NCBI GenBank assembly: GCA_030680605.1
Contig: JAUXUQ010000002.1
Location: 321,536 to 385,535, forward strand
DNA from: Gammaproteobacteria bacterium
GTDB taxonomy: Bacteria; Pseudomonadota; Gammaproteobacteria; SURF-13
Direction: 5' to 3'
DNA length: 64,000 nt
Shown: one piece after another, positions 19,264 through 29,100 of the stretch
Numbering within the stretch: position 1 is the stretch's first letter
Layout of the letters: each line of letters opens with the position of its first letter
The notes under the pieces: generated by a model
The model's input: the letters and a program-made list of their open reading frames with translations, nothing else
Told to the model about the DNA's origin: nothing
Database searches by the model: none
Position numbers and translations under genes: made by a program

Positions 19264-20055
19264 TTATCTTGCGGTGGAGCTGGCCGCAGTGCTGGCCCGG
19301 TGACGCATTCGATACCACAGCAGCCCCAGCTTTTCACGCAGTGCCAGGCTAGAGGCCTGCAGGGCGATGGCGCTGGGCAGCCAATGGAGCAAGGCGCCGT
19401 GGCTGCGCGTAGTTGCAAACATCGCAGGGGCTGGCGTTATGGCCAATCCGGCCTGCCTGAAAATGTCTGCGGCGCGTGGCATGTGCCAGGCGTGGGTGAC
19501 AAGATACACGTGATGAATACCTTTCTCATCCAGCAAGGCCTGGGTAAAAAAGGCATTTTCTGCCGTAGTGCGACCCTGGGCCTCGACCCACACATCCGTG
19601 ATGTGAAAATCATTGGCCAGTGACTGTTGCATTAAGGCCGCTTCTGGGAGGGCTTCGCCCAGGGGGGAGCCGCCGGAGACCACCAGCGGCAGGTTGGTGA
19701 GCCTGTGCAGGTGTGCAGCGTAGCGCAGACGCTCCAGCCCGCCGGCCGAGACGGTATCGCCGCCATATTCGGGTGCGCCCGGATAGCGTCCGGCACCCAG
19801 CACGACAATGGCCTGCGCCGGGCTGCCCTTTGTATCCTGCGGCTGCAATGCCGGATAGGCTTCCAGTGAGCGCAGCAGCTTATCTGCGGTGACCGGCAGG
19901 CTCAGTGTATACAAGGCCAGCAGCGCCAGTCCGATCACAGTGGCCGCACTGTGCCAATGGTGACGTATCAACAGCAGTCCGATGACTAACAGCAGAACCA
20001 CGCCACCGGGTGGGAGTATCAGGCTCTCAATGCTGCGGGTGATCAGTATCTCCAT
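19264..20055 (-). CDS. YdcF/ElyC-type DUF218 membrane protein
   Basis: A 263-residue inner-membrane protein. Two hydrophobic segments at residues 12-30 and 38-55 are followed by a DUF218 domain with AIVVLGAGRYPGAPEYGGD, LPLVVSGGSPLGE, WVEAQGRTTAENAFF and HVYLVTHAWHMPRAADIFR. ElyC in E. coli affects undecaprenyl-phosphate-dependent envelope steps and YdcF binds SAM; the exact role here is unknown. It is divergent from prfB with 59 bases between the starts. Confidence 0.85.
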   Translation of the reverse strand: MEILITRSIESLILPPGGVVLLLVIGLLLIRHHWHSAATVIGLALLALYTLSLPVTADKLLRSLEAYPALQPQDTKGSPAQAIVVLGAGRYPGAPEYGGDTVSAGGLERLRYAAHLHRLTNLPLVVSGGSPLGEALPEAALMQQSLANDFHITDVWVEAQGRTTAENAFFTQALLDEKGIHHVYLVTHAWHMPRAADIFRQAGLAITPAPAMFATTRSHGALLHWLPSAIALQASSLALREKLGLLWYRMRHRASTAASSTAR

Positions 20056-20114
20056 ACGACCCCACTGCGTGTGTTAAAATCAGCCGCATTGTGGCAGATA
20101 ACCCAGACAAGGTC

Positions 20115-21213
20115 ATGCTTGAGCTTAACCCCGTTTTTACCCGTATCAAGGAACTGCAAGGGCGCTACCAGACCCTGAGGGGGTATCTTTGACTTCGACC
20201 ACAAACGCGAACGCCTGATCGAGGTCGAACGCGAGCTGGGCGACCCTGCCGTGTGGAGCAAGGCCGAGCGCGCGCAGGAGCTGGGCCGCGAACGTGCGCA
20301 GTTGAGTCAGGTGGTGGGTGTGTTGTCCTCACTGGGCAGCAGCCTGTCCGAGGCGCGCGGCTTGCTGGAGATGGCGGAAGAAGAAAATGATGCGGCTACG
20401 GTCGATGCCGTCATCAGCGATCTTGATAAATCAGAGCGGCAACTGGCGCGACTCGAGTTCCGCCGCATGTTCTCCCACCCGATGGATCCCAACAACGCCT
20501 TTCTTGATATTCAGGCTGGCTCCGGGGGCACCGAGGCGCAGGACTGGGCCAATATGTTGTTGCGCATGTACCTGCGCTGGGCCGAGCAGCGCGGCTTTGC
20601 TACCGAAGTGATCGACTTGGCGCCGGGCGAGGTGGCTGGTATCAAGGGCGCCAGCGTCAGGGTCGAGGGCGAATACGCCTATGGCTGGCTGCGCACCGAA
20701 ACCGGCGTGCACCGGCTGGTACGCAAGTCACCGTTCGATTCGGGTAACCGCCGTCATACCTCATTTGCGTCGGTATTTGTGACGCCGGAGGTGGATGACA
20801 GCATTGAGATTGACATCAATCCTGCCGACCTCAAGGTCGATACCTACCGTGCCAGCGGTGCAGGCGGTCAACATGTGAACCGCACTGAATCCGCCATACG
20901 CATCACGCACCTGCCGACCAACACTGTGGTACAGTGCCAGAGTGATCGCTCCCAGCACAAAAACCGCGCAACTGCGATGAGCCAGCTGAAGGCAAAGTTG
21001 TATGAGCTCGAAATGCAGAAGCGCAATATGGAAAAGCAGGTGCTGGAAGACTCCAAGTCAGACATCGGATGGGGTAGCCAGATACGTTCCTATGTGCTGG
21101 ATCAGTCGCGCATCAAGGATCTGCGCACGGGGATAGAGAAGGCCAATACCCAAGCCGTGCTGGACGGTGATCTGGACGACTTTATTGAGGCCAGCCTGAA
21201 GCAGAAGTTGTAA
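20115..21213 (+). CDS. prfB: Peptide chain release factor 2 (programmed +1 frameshift)
   Basis: RF2, 365 residues after frameshifting, releases peptides at UGA and UAA. Translation starts at ATG 20115, reads 25 codons, meets an in-frame TGA at 20190-20192 and must shift +1 so that decoding resumes with GAC at 20191; the coding segments are 20115-20189 and 20191-21213. The stop-recognition tripeptide SPF lies in [16 protein letters not shown] and the peptidyl-transferase motif GGQ (residues 250-252, same numbering as E. coli) in [12 protein letters not shown]. The full length equals that of the E. coli protein. lysS follows 96 bases later, as in E. coli. Confidence 0.96.
20178..20192 (+). promoter_or_regulatory. 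RF2 autoregulatory +1 frameshift site
   Basis: AGGGGG at 20178-20183 acts as an internal Shine-Dalgarno three bases before the slippery CTT (20187-20189) and the TGA stop (20190-20192), followed by C. This is the classical arrangement: low RF2 leaves the UGA unread and favours the shift from CTT to TTT, so RF2 controls its own synthesis. Confidence 0.96.
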
Positions 21214-21238
21214 AATCCAGGGAAAGATACAAGGCAAA

Positions 21239-21300
21239 AGATACAAGAGAAACAGTACAGGTGCTTTTGCCCTCAAGCTTGTACCTTTTCTCTTGCATCT
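21239..21300. repeat. Imperfect inverted repeat between prfB and lysS
   Basis: Arms at 21239-21258 and 21281-21300 match in 17 of 20 positions when one is reverse-complemented, with a 22-base loop. No T-run follows, so it is not an ordinary terminator. It ends 9 bases before the lysS start and replaces any visible Shine-Dalgarno sequence there. Confidence 0.7.
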
Positions 21301-21309
21301 GTCTTTAAT

Positions 21310-22818
21310 ATGAGCGACGAAACTAACAACATTGCTTCAGATGAAAATGCGCAGATCGCGCAGCGGCGCGCCAAGCTGGTGGTGTTGCGTGCGCAAGGCA
21401 ACCCCTTTCCCAACAACTTTCGGCGCGACAGTCTTGCCGCCGGAGTGCATGAAAAGTATGGTGCGCTCGACAATGCCGCGCTGGAGGGTGAGCCGGTACG
21501 GGTAAAAGTGGCCGGACGCATGATGGCCAAGCGCGTCATGGGCAAGGCCAGCTTTGCCGAGATACAGGATATGTCGGGACGTATCCAGTTGTTTGTGCAG
21601 CGTGATGCCATTTCCGCCGAGCGCTACGAAGAAGACTTCAAGAAGTGGGATATCGGCGACATCCTCGGCGCTGAGGGAACGTTATTCAAGACCAAGACCG
21701 GCGAGCTGTCGGTGCGTGTGGAGGGCATCTGTCTTCTTACCAAGGCGCTGCGCCCGCTACCGGAAAAATTCCACGGCTTGGTGGATCACGAAATACGTTA
21801 CCGTCAGCGCTATCTTGATCTGATCATGAATGAGGAGGTGCGCAAGGTTTTTGTGATGCGCACGCGCATCATTAATTTCATGCGGGGGTTTCTCGCTGAA
21901 CACAATTTTCTCGAAGTAGAAACGCCGATGATGCATGTGATACCGGGCGGTGCGACGGCACGTCCGTTCAAGACCCACCACAACGCGCTCGGTATGGACA
22001 TGTTTCTGCGTGTCGCGCCTGAGCTTTACCTGAAGCGTCTGGTGGTGGGTGGTTTCGAGCGCGTGTTCGAGATCAACCGCAGCTTCCGCAATGAGGGGTT
22101 GTCCACGCGTCACAACCCGGAATTCACTATGCTGGAATTCTATCAGGCCTATGCGGATCACAATGACCTTATGGATCTCACGGAGGTCATGTTGCGCAAG
22201 CTGCTGCATGATGTGCTGGGCACGATGAGCATTACCTGCCAGGGGCAGGGTTTCGATTTCAGCAAGCCATTTGCGCGCCGCACGGTGAAAGATGCCATTC
22301 TGCATTACAACCCCCACTTGCGTGAGGCAGACCTGGATTCGCTTGAGGCCTCACGCCTGGTGGCCACGACACTGCATATTCCGCTCAAGGACAATTACGG
22401 GCTGGGTAAGGTGCAACTTGAAATCTTTGAAAAAACCGTGGAGCATCACTTGCAGAACCCCACCTTCATCACCGCATTCCCGACCGAAGTGTCGCCGCTG
22501 GCGCGTTGCAATACCGCAGACCCGTTTGTGACCGACCGTTTCGAGCTGTTTATAGGCGGGCGTGAGATCGCCAATGGCTTTTCCGAGTTGAATGACGCAG
22601 AAGACCAGGCCGAACGCTTTCGCAAACAAGTGGCGGAGAAAGACGCGGGTGACGACGAGGCCATGCACTACGATGCCGATTACATCCGCGCGCTCGAATA
22701 CGGCATGCCACCCACGGCGGGGGAGGGTATTGGTATCGACCGCTTGGTGATGCTGCTCACCGACTCGCTTTCCATCCGCGATGTGCTGTTGTTTCCGCAC
22801 ATGCGCCCGGAGGCATGA
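21310..22818 (+). CDS. lysS: Lysyl-tRNA synthetase, class II
   Basis: A 502-residue class II synthetase. The N-terminal OB fold ([20 protein letters not shown]) binds the anticodon. The catalytic domain shows motif 1 around [20 protein letters not shown], motif 2 as [20 protein letters not shown] and motif 3 as [16 protein letters not shown] near the C-terminus. The start [20 protein letters not shown] fits the family, but no ribosome site is seen before it; an inverted repeat occupies that place. Confidence 0.96.
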   Translation: MSDETNNIASDENAQIAQRRAKLVVLRAQGNPFPNNFRRDSLAAGVHEKYGALDNAALEGEPVRVKVAGRMMAKRVMGKASFAEIQDMSGRIQLFVQRDAISAERYEEDFKKWDIGDILGAEGTLFKTKTGELSVRVEGICLLTKALRPLPEKFHGLVDHEIRYRQRYLDLIMNEEVRKVFVMRTRIINFMRGFLAEHNFLEVETPMMHVIPGGATARPFKTHHNALGMDMFLRVAPELYLKRLVVGGFERVFEINRSFRNEGLSTRHNPEFTMLEFYQAYADHNDLMDLTEVMLRKLLHDVLGTMSITCQGQGFDFSKPFARRTVKDAILHYNPHLREADLDSLEASRLVATTLHIPLKDNYGLGKVQLEIFEKTVEHHLQNPTFITAFPTEVSPLARCNTADPFVTDRFELFIGGREIANGFSELNDAEDQAERFRKQVAEKDAGDDEAMHYDADYIRALEYGMPPTAGEGIGIDRLVMLLTDSLSIRDVLLFPHMRPEA

Positions 22819-22821
22819 TCG

Positions 22822-23658
22822 TCAGGACGTCAGCAGCCGCTGTACCTCCTGCACGTCTTCTGCGGTCTCTTCCATCGTTACAATGCTTACCTCCGGGCTG
22901 AGGCCCAACTTGGCAAGTGCGGGGATGTGTTCCCAGTCGGCATTGCTGTGAGGATGCGTGCTGTTAATATAGCTTTGCAGGTTTGCCACTAGTACCACGT
23001 CGGTATAATCGGCTTCGGGTGCCTTATCGCGGTCAGTATCTTCATGTTCGGCAACTACCGAGACTAGCTCGGACGGGAAATTCCATGCCTGCAGTATCGC
23101 CTTGCCTACCTGCGTGTGCAGGTGGACAATAATCCGGTCAAGCGCTTCCTTGTCGGCCATCAGTTCAGGTACTTTTTCTGCGCGAGCGAGTATGGGCAGT
23201 GCACCAATATCGTGTATCAGACCTCCCAACATGGCCTCGTCGGGTTTGAGTTTGGTGAAGTGCGTCGCGAGCACGTGGCTAATGGCCGCTACCTGGGTGC
23301 TATGCTGCCACAACACAGTGAGGCGTGCCTTCAGTAGCGGTGTGCGCGCCTGATGCAGTTGCTCCATGACCAGCCCGGTTACCAGATTACGTACCAGTAC
23401 ATTACCCAGGCGCGCTATGGCAGTTTGCAGATTGTCTACCACGGTGCGCCCACGTAGCAGCGGGCTGTTCGCTACATGAATTAGGCGCACCGACAGCGCC
23501 ACGTCTGTGGCGACAACCTTGGCAATCTGCGCGGCAGTGGCATTGGGGTCATCTATCACTTTTCGCACCTTGAGCGCGACCTCCGGGAGGGTCGGCAGAA
23601 TGAGCCGGTTGTGGTAGATATCGTCTAGCAACTCGGACAGGAATTTTTCTTCTAACAT
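22822..23658 (-). CDS. HDOD domain signalling protein
   Basis: A 278-residue protein made mostly of one HDOD domain. It starts LPTLPEVALKVRKVIDDPNA and continues IAKVVATDVALSVRLIHVANS and AIARLGNVLVRNLVTGLVM. It keeps LGGLIHDIGALPIL, the degenerate HD-like segment. HDOD proteins act in cyclic-di-GMP or stress signalling without known catalytic activity. GAGGAG lies about 10 bases before the ATG. It is convergent with lysS, with 3 bases between stops. No partner domain is attached, so the pathway cannot be told. Confidence 0.85.
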   Translation of the reverse strand: MLEEKFLSELLDDIYHNRLILPTLPEVALKVRKVIDDPNATAAQIAKVVATDVALSVRLIHVANSPLLRGRTVVDNLQTAIARLGNVLVRNLVTGLVMEQLHQARTPLLKARLTVLWQHSTQVAAISHVLATHFTKLKPDEAMLGGLIHDIGALPILARAEKVPELMADKEALDRIIVHLHTQVGKAILQAWNFPSELVSVVAEHEDTDRDKAPEADYTDVVLVANLQSYINSTHPHSNADWEHIPALAKLGLSPEVSIVTMEETAEDVQEVQRLLTS

Positions 23659-23715
23659 AATGACCTATCTCCTCGTTGTGGATTAACAATACGGCTGCGT
23701 CTTCCTGAAGAGTGC

Positions 23716-24726
23716 TTACTCCGGTAGCAAATAAGGCAACTGCATAATGTGCAGCAATGGTCCATCCGCGCCATCAAGGCGGACGCGCTGACAGACGGTA
23801 TCGGTTGTGGGTAGCACGGCGAGCAACTCCGTGTCCCCCTCTGGTCCGATGACGGCGGTAATGACATGGCCGATTTTATCGCCGCTGTCAATGGCGTATA
23901 GCGCGCTGCCCGGTACAGGGGGGGTATTGCCAGACGCACGGGCGTAGTGCATGCGTCTCTTTACCGCGCCCAGATGGTGGCTGCGAGCGACGATCTCCTG
24001 GCCTGGATAGCAGCCCTTGGTAAAGCTTAGCGCATCTATGAGATCAAGGTTGATCATCTGTGGCACGAACATGTCCTGCGTGGCGCCATGTATGGCGGGT
24101 AGCCCGGCGCGGATGTCGAGCAGTGACCAGGTGTCGGCACTGGCCGCTGTAGCCGTAGTGGCACATTGGTGTCGCAGGTCTCGTGTGGCGGCAGCAGTGG
24201 CGATGATGACAAAGCGGGGTTGGGTGCCGGGTAAGGCGAGCACGCTGACGGCCGCGTTTGCCAGTTGTGTACTGGCCACGCCGTTGGCCTTTGCAGGAAG
24301 GGAGATATCCAGCCAATGTGCCAGCAGCGCTGGCGCATCGGCACCAGCGATTCCGGTTTGCAGCAGCACGTCACTGGCGTCGGTGAGGGTTACCCGTGAC
24401 CGCAGAACATACATGCGCAGGCGGTCGAGTGTGGCTTCCAGATGATCACGTGGCAGTTGCAGATAATAGGTGGTTGAGCGCAGATATACACGCACCAACG
24501 CCAGCACACGGCCCCTGGCATTACACCAGGCGTTGAGCTGACTGCGTGTCTCGGTCACAGCATCAATGTCGTTGCTCAACTGGCCCTGCAAGAAGCGGGC
24601 GGCATCCACTCCCTCCACCGCAATCAATCCGAGGTGTGTGAGGTCGACATACACCGTGTGTTCCGGCATGGCACGATGCGTATGTGCGTGGTCGACAGGA
24701 AATTCGTCATTTTCGAGAGCTGTCAT
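23716..24726 (-). CDS. ygfZ: Folate-binding YgfZ (iron-sulfur cluster maintenance)
   Basis: A 336-residue protein related to the glycine-cleavage T-protein. It has LTHLGLIAVEGVDAARFLQG at the N-terminus and the diagnostic FTKGCYPGQEIVARSHHLG (KGCYxGQE) at about residue 235. YgfZ uses tetrahydrofolate and supports assembly or repair of Fe-S enzymes such as MiaB. An in-frame ATG 19 codons later (24669) would leave 71 bases for the divergent ygfX promoter, so the start is uncertain. Confidence 0.88.
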   Translation of the reverse strand: MTALENDEFPVDHAHTHRAMPEHTVYVDLTHLGLIAVEGVDAARFLQGQLSNDIDAVTETRSQLNAWCNARGRVLALVRVYLRSTTYYLQLPRDHLEATLDRLRMYVLRSRVTLTDASDVLLQTGIAGADAPALLAHWLDISLPAKANGVASTQLANAAVSVLALPGTQPRFVIIATAAATRDLRHQCATTATAASADTWSLLDIRAGLPAIHGATQDMFVPQMINLDLIDALSFTKGCYPGQEIVARSHHLGAVKRRMHYARASGNTPPVPGSALYAIDSGDKIGHVITAVIGPEGDTELLAVLPTTDTVCQRVRLDGADGPLLHIMQLPYLLPE

Positions 24727-24740
24727 ATTATCATTCTGGC

Positions 24741-25202
24741 ATGAAACCTATGGCCCCTGCATCTGCTGCGCTCAGGTTCACATTGCGTCCGTCGCGTCGC
24801 TTGGTGATACTGCTGATGCTGGCCCATGCCGGTGCACTGGTACTGGTACTCATGTTGCCGCTGCCTTGGCCAGCCATGCTGGTGCTGTGGCTGGCGACGC
24901 TCGTCAGCTTGGGATGGAGCATCAGCATTGCGTTTTTGAGACGGAGCGCAATCGTGGAGTTGATTCATGAGGTAGAGGGGGAATGGGCGTTACGCGATGC
25001 CGCAGGCAATGCCATGATGGGGCGCCTGCTGCCGGGTAGCTACCTGCACCCACAACTGGTGGTGCTGAATTTTGCCCGCAATGGAGAACGTTGGCGTCGA
25101 CGCCGGGTGGTGATACTGGCCGATATGCTCGATGCCGACAGCTTCAGGCGCTTGCGTGTGTGGCTGCTCGCCGCGTCGCATAGCCCTCTGGCACCAGAAT
25201 AG
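24741..25202 (+). CDS. YgfX/CptA-like membrane protein
   Basis: A 153-residue protein with a basic N-terminus, two close hydrophobic segments (about residues 20-37 and 42-62: [20 protein letters not shown], then [20 protein letters not shown]) and a soluble tail containing [16 protein letters not shown] and [24 protein letters not shown]. That is the YgfX pattern. In enterobacteria ygfX follows sdhE and was reported as a toxin acting on FtsZ and MreB. Here sdhE is not present upstream; ygfZ is only 14 bases away on the other strand. Its 3' end overlaps nadB by 59 bases on the opposite strand. Confidence 0.75.
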   Translation: MKPMAPASAALRFTLRPSRRLVILLMLAHAGALVLVLMLPLPWPAMLVLWLATLVSLGWSISIAFLRRSAIVELIHEVEGEWALRDAAGNAMMGRLLPGSYLHPQLVVLNFARNGERWRRRRVVILADMLDADSFRRLRVWLLAASHSPLAPE

Positions 25203-26787
25203 TGCTGGCGGGTGGATGAGTCTGGTCAGACTCGGGGTGAGACAGTGTGTAGTGCAGGCCACGACTCTCCTTGCGCGCCAGTGCTGAGCGGATGATGAGG
25301 TCGGCCACCAGCGTAAGGTTACGCAACTCGATCAGGTCATTGCTGACCCGGAAGTTGGCATAGTACTCGGATATTTCACGGGTCAGCAGATCGACCCGGC
25401 GTTGCGCGCGTTGCAGGCGCTTGGTGGTGCGCACAATGCCGACATAATCCCACATGAAGCGGCGTAACTCCTCCCAGTTGTGCGCTACTACCACTTCTTC
25501 GTCGGAGTCTGTGACACGGCTTTCATCCCAGGGTGGGAGATCGTCCGGCAGAGGCGCATGGGCCAGCTGTTGCAGGATGTGTTCGCTGGCTGCCGCAGCA
25601 AATACGATGCACTCCAGCAGCGAGTTGCTGGCCATGCGGTTGGCGCCATGCAGGCCGGTGTGGGCAGTTTCGCCGATGGCGTAGAGACCGGCGATATCGC
25701 TCTGTCCCGCCTGATCCGTGACAACACCGCCACAGGTATAGTGCGCGGCAGGCACCACCGGTACCGGCCCTTTGGTCATGTCGAAGCCAAACTCCAGGCA
25801 GCGTGCATACACTGTCGGGAAGTGTGAACGGACGAAGTCTGCAGGCTGGTGGCTGATGTCGAGGTAGACGCATGGTGCGCCAAGGCGTTTCATCTCGTGG
25901 TCGATGGCGCGTGCCACGATGTCGCGCGGTGCGAGCTCAGCGCGCGGGTCGAACTGTGTCATGAAGGGGGTGCCATCCGGCAGCAACAGCCGCCCGCCTT
26001 CGCCACGCACTGCCTCGGTGATCAGGAACGACTTGGCCTTGGGGTGGTAGAGGCAGGTGGGGTGAAACTGCACGAACTCCATATTGGCGACACGGCACCC
26101 GGCGCGCCAAGCCATGGCAATGCCGTCGCCAGTGGCCACATCCGGGTTGCTGGTATAGAGATAGACCTTGCCTACGCCGCCGGTCGCGAGTACCACAAAG
26201 CGTGCGCGGAACGTTTCCACCTGGTCACTTCCGCGATTGAGCACATAGGCCCCCAGGCAGCGCTGGCGAGTGCGTCCCAGCTTGGCGGCCGTGATCAGGT
26301 CGACGGCGATGTGTTGCTCAAACAGGGAAATATTGGGGTGTTGGCGTACCAGTTGTTCCAGTGTAGATGCCACGGCGCGTCCGGTGGCATCGGCGGCATG
26401 GATGATGCGGCGGTGACTGTGACCACCTTCGCGGGTGAGATGGTAATCATGTGTGCCGTCGACCAGTGTCTCGCGGGTGAAGGCCACACCCTGATCAACC
26501 AGCCACTGGATGCAGGACCTGCCGCGCTCTACCGTGAAGCGGACTATATCAGGGTCGCACAGCCCCACGCCTGTACTCAGGGTGTCTTCGATGTGCGAGG
26601 CGATGGAGTCGCGCTTGTCGAGCACGGCCGAAATGCCGCCTTGTGCGTAGTAGGTGGCACCCTCCGTCAGCGGACCTTTGGTGACGATATGGACGCGTGC
26701 GTGAGGTGCCAGACGCAAAGCTAGACTGAGTCCAGCTATACCGCTGCCGATGATGAGAACGTCTGCGCTGTGTGTGTGATCGGTCAT
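25144..26787 (-). CDS. nadB: L-aspartate oxidase NadB
   Basis: A 547-residue flavoenzyme that oxidises aspartate to iminoaspartate, the first step of de novo NAD synthesis. It shows the FAD motif [86 protein letters not shown] and [19 protein letters not shown]. The long C-terminal helical domain is present. nadA and nadC are not nearby. The gene is divergent from rpoE, the usual arrangement in gammaproteobacteria. Confidence 0.95.
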   Translation of the reverse strand: MTDHTHSADVLIIGSGIAGLSLALRLAPHARVHIVTKGPLTEGATYYAQGGISAVLDKRDSIASHIEDTLSTGVGLCDPDIVRFTVERGRSCIQWLVDQGVAFTRETLVDGTHDYHLTREGGHSHRRIIHAADATGRAVASTLEQLVRQHPNISLFEQHIAVDLITAAKLGRTRQRCLGAYVLNRGSDQVETFRARFVVLATGGVGKVYLYTSNPDVATGDGIAMAWRAGCRVANMEFVQFHPTCLYHPKAKSFLITEAVRGEGGRLLLPDGTPFMTQFDPRAELAPRDIVARAIDHEMKRLGAPCVYLDISHQPADFVRSHFPTVYARCLEFGFDMTKGPVPVVPAAHYTCGGVVTDQAGQSDIAGLYAIGETAHTGLHGANRMASNSLLECIVFAAAASEHILQQLAHAPLPDDLPPWDESRVTDSDEEVVVAHNWEELRRFMWDYVGIVRTTKRLQRAQRRVDLLTREISEYYANFRVSNDLIELRNLTLVADLIIRSALARKESRGLHYTLSHPESDQTHPPASTILVPEGYATRRAATHASA

Positions 26788-26885
26788 GGTCGTTGGCGCA
26801 CAGGCATTTTCAGGTCATAATTCGCGACGTCATGCGGAAATAGGGCGTGGCGCATAGTGTAATCCATAACGCTGTCGCGGCTTAC

Positions 26886-26913
26886 GAACTATATATGAAC
26901 AATGGGGTCTATT
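26886..26913 (+). promoter_or_regulatory. Putative sigma-E autoregulatory promoter of rpoE
   Basis: GAACTA at 26886-26891 and TCTATT at 26908-26913, 16 bases apart, resemble the sigma-E consensus (GGAACTT, 16-17 bases, TCnnA). It lies about 47 bases before the rpoE start, where autoregulated rpoE promoters usually are. Confidence 0.5.
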
Positions 26914-26959
26914 GAAATGGCAAGGGAGTGCCGCGCAGCCAAGCAAGGGGAAGGCCCGG

Positions 26960-27538
26960 ATGGGCGAGCATACTATTGATCGGGAGCTGATTGAGCGCGT
27001 TCAGAGAGGAGACAAGGGGGCATTTGATATCCTGGTGCTGAAGTACCAGCACAAGATCGTGCGCCAGGTGTCGCGTTACGTCCGTGACCTCAGTGAGGCG
27101 CAGGATGTGGCGCAGGAGGTGTTTCTGAAGGCGTATCGCGCATTGCCGGGTTTTCGCGGGGAGAGTGCATTCTATACTTGGCTCTACCGCATCGCTGATA
27201 ACACGGCCAAGAATTATCTGATGGCCCAGAAACGCAGACCCTCCGGGAGCGGTATCGAGCTGGAGGATGCGGAGCAGGCTGGGTTGGAGTCGGCATTGGT
27301 TGTAGTAGCCACTCCCGAGAACCTGTTATTGCGGGACGAGATTGAAAAGACAGTGTTCAGCGCCATTGAGCAGTTGCCAGAAGAGCTGCGTACTGCGATC
27401 ACCCTGCGCGAGCTGGAGGGTCTGAGTTATGAAGATATTGCACAGGCCATGGGCTGCCCGGTAGGCACCGTACGCTCCCGGATCTTTCGGGCGCGCGAGG
27501 CGATAGACAGCAAACTGAAACCCTTATTGAGCCATTGA
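26960..27538 (+). CDS. rpoE: RNA polymerase sigma factor RpoE (AlgU)
   Basis: A 192-residue group 4 (ECF) sigma factor. Region 2 includes ERVQRGDKGAFDILVLKYQH and DVAQEVFLKAYRALPGFRGE; region 4 includes LPEELRTAITLRELEGLSYE and GCPVGTVRSRIFRARE. The sequence is close to AlgU/RpoE, which directs the response to misfolded outer-membrane proteins. The ATG at 26960 gives the normal N-terminus (MGEHTIDRELIERVQ). It is followed by its anti-sigma factor and regulators in a single run with rseA, rseB and rseC. Confidence 0.95.
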   Translation: MGEHTIDRELIERVQRGDKGAFDILVLKYQHKIVRQVSRYVRDLSEAQDVAQEVFLKAYRALPGFRGESAFYTWLYRIADNTAKNYLMAQKRRPSGSGIELEDAEQAGLESALVVVATPENLLLRDEIEKTVFSAIEQLPEELRTAITLRELEGLSYEDIAQAMGCPVGTVRSRIFRAREAIDSKLKPLLSH

Positions 27539-27556
27539 AATGGCGAAAGGTAGGTC

Positions 27557-28108
27557 ATGACAACGGATAGAGCAGAACAGATATCGGCGTTGGTAGATGG
27601 CGAGCTGCATGGCTCTGACATGAAGAGAGTTTTGGACGAACTTGAGTGCGACGCCGGACTAAAAGGCTGCTGGGGGCGGTACCACCTCATCAGCGATGTC
27701 TTGCACAACCATGCTGTTCAACTCAACCGCAGCCGGAACGACAGTATCATGCCCCTGTCAGACAAGACACATAGTATGCGTGGCTGGCACTCCCGGCGGA
27801 TAATCAAACCGCTCGCAGGCTTCGCCCTCGCCGCATCAGTCGCCGCCCTGGCCATTTTCAGTGTACAAACATTTGTATTTATCTCCCCCGGTACCGATAC
27901 CTCCCAACTCGCAGCCTGGTCACCACCCTCAATAGCCGCCTCGCCCGTGGGTACCCCGCTGCAGGGCGCGCGCTGGGAGTCAGCCCAGCCGGCATTTGAA
28001 TCACGGCTCAATCACTATCTGACCAATCACAATGAATACTCTACGTCCGCCGGCCTGCAAGGTATGCTGCCCCACGCGCGGATCGTGGCGTATGACGCGG
28101 ACAAGTGA
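27557..28108 (+). CDS. rseA: Anti-sigma-E factor RseA (MucA)
   Basis: A 183-residue single-pass membrane protein. The cytoplasmic N-terminal domain (EQISALVDGELHGSD, then LKGCWGRYHLISDVLHN) binds sigma-E. One transmembrane segment follows at about residues 84-107 (PLAGFALAASVAALAIFSVQ), then a periplasmic tail that would contact RseB. Stress proteases cut it to free sigma-E. The stop overlaps the rseB start by GTGA. Confidence 0.92.
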   Translation: MTTDRAEQISALVDGELHGSDMKRVLDELECDAGLKGCWGRYHLISDVLHNHAVQLNRSRNDSIMPLSDKTHSMRGWHSRRIIKPLAGFALAASVAALAIFSVQTFVFISPGTDTSQLAAWSPPSIAASPVGTPLQGARWESAQPAFESRLNHYLTNHNEYSTSAGLQGMLPHARIVAYDADK

Positions 28109-29100
28109 TCGTGTTGCTGATGCGTCAACTGGCCAGGACTTGTAGCGCGGGCCTGTTATTACTGATGCCGTTGAGCCCGCTCTGGGCAGCAGATGGCGCG
28201 AAAGAGGCGCGCACACTGCTGGAGAAAATGGTGCAGGCGACCCGCACCCTGAATTACGACGGCACCTTTGTTTACATGCACGAAGGGCGTCTTATGACGC
28301 TGCGTATCCTGCATGGTGCGGACGTCAAGGGCGAACGCGAGCGCCTGATTTCCCTGAGCGGTACCGCGCGTGAAGTGATGCGCGGTGAACATGGGAACGT
28401 CTGCATCCTGTCTGATAACCGCAATGTGGTGGGCAATGCCCACGCGCGCAGACCTTTCAATGGCGCACTCACCATGGACGTTGATCGGCTTGCCAGCTAT
28501 TACGATTTTACGCTTACGGGTGAAGATCGCATTGCCAATCGGTCTGCTTATATGGTTGCCGTAATACCTAAAGACCAATACCGCTATGGTTACCGCCTTG
28601 GCGTGGATAGTGCCACAGGCCTGTTGCTAAAGTCAGATCTTGTAAACGAACGCGGCAAACTGGTCGAGCAGATTCTGTTTACCAGTCTCGGCATCAGTGA
28701 CACTCCGCCCGCTGAGTTACAGGAACCCTGTGATGTTGAGCACGCTGGCTGGCATAGTGACGCACACAAGAAGGCGCCTCACCTGACTGTCGACGTGGGC
28801 TGGAGTGTTGCGCAGTTGCCAGAAGGTTTTACGCTTGCCGAGCATGAGAAGCAGATTATGCCGGGCAGACCCATGCCGGTGGAGCACTTGGTATTCAGTG
28901 ATGGGCTGGCGCTGGTTTCTGTGTTTATAGAAAAGCTGGCGGACTCAGACAGTTTTTCAGGTGTTACCCATCGTGGCGCAGTCAATGCCTACGGTACGGT
29001 AGTGGACAACCATCAGATTACCGTTGTGGGTGAAGTACCACGTACCACCGTACAGTTGATTGGCGAGTCAATCAGGTATGTGCCAGTGGCGCAGCCATGA
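28105..29100 (+). CDS. rseB: Sigma-E regulatory protein RseB (MucB)
   Basis: A 331-residue periplasmic protein that protects RseA from cleavage and senses lipid or LPS signals. A signal peptide (SAGLLLLMPLSPLWAADG) is followed by the LolA-like N-terminal domain (LLEKMVQATRTLNYDGTFVY, YRLGVDSATGLLLKSDL) and the C-terminal MucB domain (GWSVAQLPEGFTLAEHEKQI, HLVFSDGLALVSVFIE). The GTG at 28105 overlaps rseA by 4 bases; an ATG at 28120 is an alternative. It overlaps rseC by ATGA. Confidence 0.93.
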   Translation: MIVLLMRQLARTCSAGLLLLMPLSPLWAADGAKEARTLLEKMVQATRTLNYDGTFVYMHEGRLMTLRILHGADVKGERERLISLSGTAREVMRGEHGNVCILSDNRNVVGNAHARRPFNGALTMDVDRLASYYDFTLTGEDRIANRSAYMVAVIPKDQYRYGYRLGVDSATGLLLKSDLVNERGKLVEQILFTSLGISDTPPAELQEPCDVEHAGWHSDAHKKAPHLTVDVGWSVAQLPEGFTLAEHEKQIMPGRPMPVEHLVFSDGLALVSVFIEKLADSDSFSGVTHRGAVNAYGTVVDNHQITVVGEVPRTTVQLIGESIRYVPVAQP

